A stretch of 24,855 nt of DNA, taken from DATIYF01 sp035517775 (GTDB lineage Bacteria > Acidobacteriota > Terriglobia > Terriglobales > Acidobacteriaceae). The stretch spans positions 1 through 24,855 of the forward strand of contig DATIYF010000078.1 in NCBI GenBank assembly GCA_035517775.1, read 5' to 3'. The position numbers and the translations under genes are program-made. Below are positions 23,185 to 24,855 of this stretch, piece after piece. How positions within the stretch are numbered: position 1 is the first letter of the stretch; each line of letters starts with the position of its first letter. The notes under the pieces are model-generated. The model worked only from the letters and a program-made list of their open reading frames with translations, did no database searches and was not told the origin of the DNA.

Positions 23185-23597
23185 TGCACAGATTTGGCGC
23201 CATGGCGCTCTTCATGGTTTTTTCAGTTGCAGTTGTTGCCCAGAGTACACCGTGTACCGAGCAACAATCACGGCAGGCGGATGAGGCAACTGATACTCTG
23301 AACTCTTGGGATCGCGTTCACGACTGGTACGAAAAGTACCGTCAATGTGATGACGGTGGCCCGGCTGAAAGGGTAAGCGAGGCAGTCGCACGCAATCTGG
23401 TGGATCGCTGGGAAACGTTGCCTCGTCTAGGGGAACTCGCGAAAGAATGTGGCTTCCGGCGGTTTATCTTGAAGCATCTTGATGAGACTTTGAACGCAGA
23501 CGATCTCAAGAAGATCAGCGGGAACGCCTCGAAACGGTGCCCTGCGAATCTACGTTCTTTGTGTCGCGAACTTGAGATGCGGGCTGAGGCCCGGTGA
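23184..23597 (+). CDS. Small secreted protein of unknown function, coupled to sdhA
   Basis: 137 residues. A signal peptide (MHRFGAMALFMVFSVAVVAQ) is followed by a Cys-containing helical protein with the stretch NSWDRVHDWYEKYRQCDDGGPAERVSEAVARNL split here at WYEKYRQCDDG and SEAVARNLVDRW. FILKHLDETLNADDLKKI and a Cys-Arg pair near the C-terminus (LCREL) follow. Similar exported proteins with an SWDxVY...CDDG...SEAV...LKHID layout are known to me as unassigned conserved proteins. The ATG shares its A with the sdhA stop, so translation is likely coupled. There is no obvious link to succinate oxidation. Confidence 0.72.
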   Translation: MHRFGAMALFMVFSVAVVAQSTPCTEQQSRQADEATDTLNSWDRVHDWYEKYRQCDDGGPAERVSEAVARNLVDRWETLPRLGELAKECGFRRFILKHLDETLNADDLKKISGNASKRCPANLRSLCRELEMRAEAR

Positions 23598-23642
23598 CGC
23601 GAGTGCGTCATCCGTTCGCGTTGGGAAAGATCCGAGAGATGC

Positions 23643-23676
23643 AAACCGGGAAGGGCACGAGTTTCACTCGTGCCGA
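23643..23676. repeat. Outer REP-like inverted repeat, left copy
   Basis: A 34-bp sequence containing the hairpin GGCACGAGT-TTC-ACTCGTGCC. It is the exact reverse complement of 24211-24244. The two copies bracket the RAYT transposase gene. Confidence 0.9.
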
Positions 23677-23677
23677 T

Positions 23678-24166
23678 TCAGGCGCTCTTTGAAATTTCGG
23701 CTTTAGCCGCTGGGGGCCACATGTCCAACTTGAATCCGGGATATGCGGAGCCGTAGCGATATTCGGCTGGATCAGTCACGAGTCTGCGCTCGACCGGATT
23801 CCGATGAATGTACTTTTGATGATGCAGGAAATCCTTTTTGTCGCGTATCCGATGGTCGGTGAATCCTCGCTGCCAGATTTCGCGCTTTCGGCCAATGATC
23901 GCCCCAAAGGCGTACGAATATCCGCCTTTGATCAGCTGGATGGCGTGCTCCAGCGTAACGTCATGGGCAGGGGTCAGCAACAGATGAACGTGCTCCGGCA
24001 TGACGACAAATGCATGCAATTGATAGCGGCCTTCGCGGCGATAGCGATAGACCGTTTGCAGAAAGAGGCGAACGTAGTTCTCGACGAGGAAAAACCTTCG
24101 ACGCTGCCAAGTCGAAAACGTGACGAAATACGTCCCCGGCGGGGAGATTAATCGTCCAGGCTTCAA
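23678..24166 (-). CDS. REP-associated tyrosine transposase (RAYT, Y1 type)
   Basis: 162 residues. HUH motif in MPEHVHLLL (His59, His61), N-terminal GTYFVTFSTWQRR, WQRGFTDHRIRD (98-109) and the catalytic-tyrosine region YIHRNPVERRLV (Tyr119). These are the signatures of the RAYT/TnpA_REP family, single-strand nucleases related to IS200/IS605 transposases, which act on REP palindromes. It lies antisense to sdhA and sdhB, between two nested pairs of inverted REP-like palindromes. Its last codons are part of the inner left palindrome. The start at 24166 is taken because MKPGRLISPP leads directly into the conserved domain; the frame is intact. Confidence 0.93.
   Translation of the reverse strand: MKPGRLISPPGTYFVTFSTWQRRRFFLVENYVRLFLQTVYRYRREGRYQLHAFVVMPEHVHLLLTPAHDVTLEHAIQLIKGGYSYAFGAIIGRKREIWQRGFTDHRIRDKKDFLHHQKYIHRNPVERRLVTDPAEYRYGSAYPGFKLDMWPPAAKAEISKSA
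23698..23712. repeat. Inner REP-like palindrome, left copy
   Basis: CGGCTTTAGCCGCTG, the reverse complement of CAGCGGCTAAAGCCG. It lies inside the 3' end of the RAYT gene and forms a CGGCT/AGCCG hairpin. It is mirrored at 24176-24190 with one base changed. Confidence 0.7.
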
Positions 24167-24175
24167 AGCAAACCT

Positions 24176-24190
24176 CAGCGGCTGAAGCCG
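24176..24190. repeat. Inner REP-like palindrome, right copy
   Basis: CAGCGGCTGAAGCCG, lying just before the RAYT start codon, in inverted orientation to 23698-23712. Confidence 0.7.
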
Positions 24191-24210
24191 CGATCATTGC
24201 CTGGCCTGGG

Positions 24211-24244
24211 TCGGCACGAGTGAAACTCGTGCCCTTCCCGGTTT
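24211..24244. repeat. Outer REP-like inverted repeat, right copy
   Basis: Exact reverse complement of 23643-23676 over 34 bp. The whole element between the outer edges is about 600 bp. Confidence 0.9.
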
Positions 24245-24295
24245 CTTTGCGGCCGGGCAGGTAAGGATGATAAGTGTGGCGAAGGCTAGCGCCTG

Positions 24296-24335
24296 TGACG
24301 GGTGAACATTCTGGGTGGTTAATTTGAACCCGTCA
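24296..24335. promoter_or_regulatory. 8-bp inverted repeat upstream of sdhB
   Basis: TGACGGGT (24296-24303) and ACCCGTCA (24328-24335), a perfect inverted repeat with a 24-nt centre, ending 38 bases before the sdhB ATG. It may be an operator or a leader hairpin; no confident promoter could be drawn nearby. Confidence 0.4.
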
Positions 24336-24373
24336 TAGTGGGGGATCCGAGGAAAGACAGGAGCTAGGTACTA

Positions 24374-24855
24374 ATGGCCGATACCAAAACCGTGCTCTTC
24401 AAAATCCGTCGGCAGGACAATCCCAATGCCACATCGCGCTGGGAGGAATTCTCCCTGGCCTGGCACCCCGGAATGAATGTGATCTCCTCGCTGATGGAGA
24501 TTGCCCGCAACCCTGTCACGCGCGAGGGCAAGCAGACTACGCCCATTACTTACGACTCCAATTGCCTGGAGGAGGTCTGCGGCTCCTGCGCCATGCTGAT
24601 CAACGGCAAAGCACGCATGGCCTGCTCGGCGCTGATTGACAACCTGGAACAGCCGGTGCGGCTGGAGCCGCTTACGAAATTCCCTGTGGTCCGCGATCTG
24701 GCAGTGGATCGCAGCGTACTGTTCGAGAATCTCAAGCGCGTGAAGGCCTGGGTTCCGATTGACGGCACCTACGATCTGGGCTCGGGGCCGCGCCTGACCA
24801 TGGAAGAGCAGGAGGCGGCCTATCCGCTTTCGCGCTGCATTTCCTGCTGCTGCTG
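24374..24855 (+). CDS. sdhB: Succinate dehydrogenase/fumarate reductase iron-sulfur subunit, 3' truncated by window edge
   Basis: The first 160 residues are visible; the frame stays open to the last base. The [2Fe-2S] ligands are present: Cys64, Cys69, Cys72 and Cys84 (SNCLEEVCGSCAMLINGKARMAC, here split at CGSC). The start of the [4Fe-4S]/[3Fe-4S] region, SRCISCCC (153-160), is the last thing seen. SdhB carries electrons from the flavoprotein to the b558 anchor. The ATG at 24374 has AGGAG at 24360-24364 upstream. It is separated from sdhA by 1.19 kb holding the secreted-protein gene and the RAYT element, which is unusual, since sdhA and sdhB are normally adjacent. Confidence 0.93.
   Translation, partial: MADTKTVLFKIRRQDNPNATSRWEEFSLAWHPGMNVISSLMEIARNPVTREGKQTTPITYDSNCLEEVCGSCAMLINGKARMACSALIDNLEQPVRLEPLTKFPVVRDLAVDRSVLFENLKRVKAWVPIDGTYDLGSGPRLTMEEQEAAYPLSRCISCCC

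Noticed and set aside
1..24855. CRISPR array, rRNA, tRNA, known riboswitch
   Set aside because: Looked for on both strands by eye; no regularly spaced repeats, conserved RNA cores or tRNA arms were found.

Overview
This window is about 60% G+C and looks like a chromosomal stretch of an acidobacterium (Acidobacteriota, probably Terriglobia). I infer this from the gene mix and style, not from a marker gene: a cytochrome b558-type sdhC-sdhA-sdhB locus, a DUF5715-like secreted protein, paired cyclophilins, a RAYT transposase between REP-like palindromes, and short CACAAAGG-type repeats. No rRNA, tRNA or CRISPR array was found.

Layout. 1-3.4 kb: 3' part of a very large tamB-like gene, closed by a strong terminator. 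3.4-4.5 kb: two small membrane proteins of unknown role. 4.6-7 kb: glutaredoxin-like protein, acyl-CoA synthetase and a small membrane protein. 7.3-9.2 kb: a zinc-ribbon membrane protein, then on the minus strand a phosphofructokinase whose diagnostic residues are those of the pyrophosphate-dependent type. 9.5-11.8 kb: cstA and an overlapping ybdD/yjiX-like gene, a peptide/pyruvate uptake unit. 11.9-13.4 kb: a DHH-family phosphoesterase overlapping a DUF2127-like membrane protein. 13.4-15.4 kb: a looser accessory stretch with a Cys-rich lipoprotein candidate, a Cys-cluster protein and an ORF6N-domain DNA-binding protein. 15.5-18.2 kb, minus strand: cytoplasmic cyclophilin, exported cyclophilin and an exported M19 dipeptidase, a set that fits protein folding and peptide turnover. 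18.5-20 kb, minus strand: a P-loop kinase and a DUF5715-like exported protein. 20.5 kb to the end: the succinate dehydrogenase/fumarate reductase locus. sdhB runs off the right edge.

Most interesting points. (1) The ORF6N gene has a 27-bp perfect palindrome 9 bp upstream of its start codon and a near-copy inside its own coding sequence (codons 66-77). The two differ at four bases, as two compensated pairs, so both stay perfect inverted repeats. This looks like an autoregulatory two-operator arrangement, or selection on DNA within a conserved protein motif. (2) The sdh operon is split: a small secreted-protein gene overlaps the sdhA stop codon, and then an antisense RAYT gene flanked by two nested pairs of inverted REP-like palindromes sits before sdhB. 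(3) The phosphofructokinase carries Asp104 and Lys124, the pair known for PPi use. (4) The acyl-CoA synthetase has a promoter placed so that its mRNA would be leaderless.
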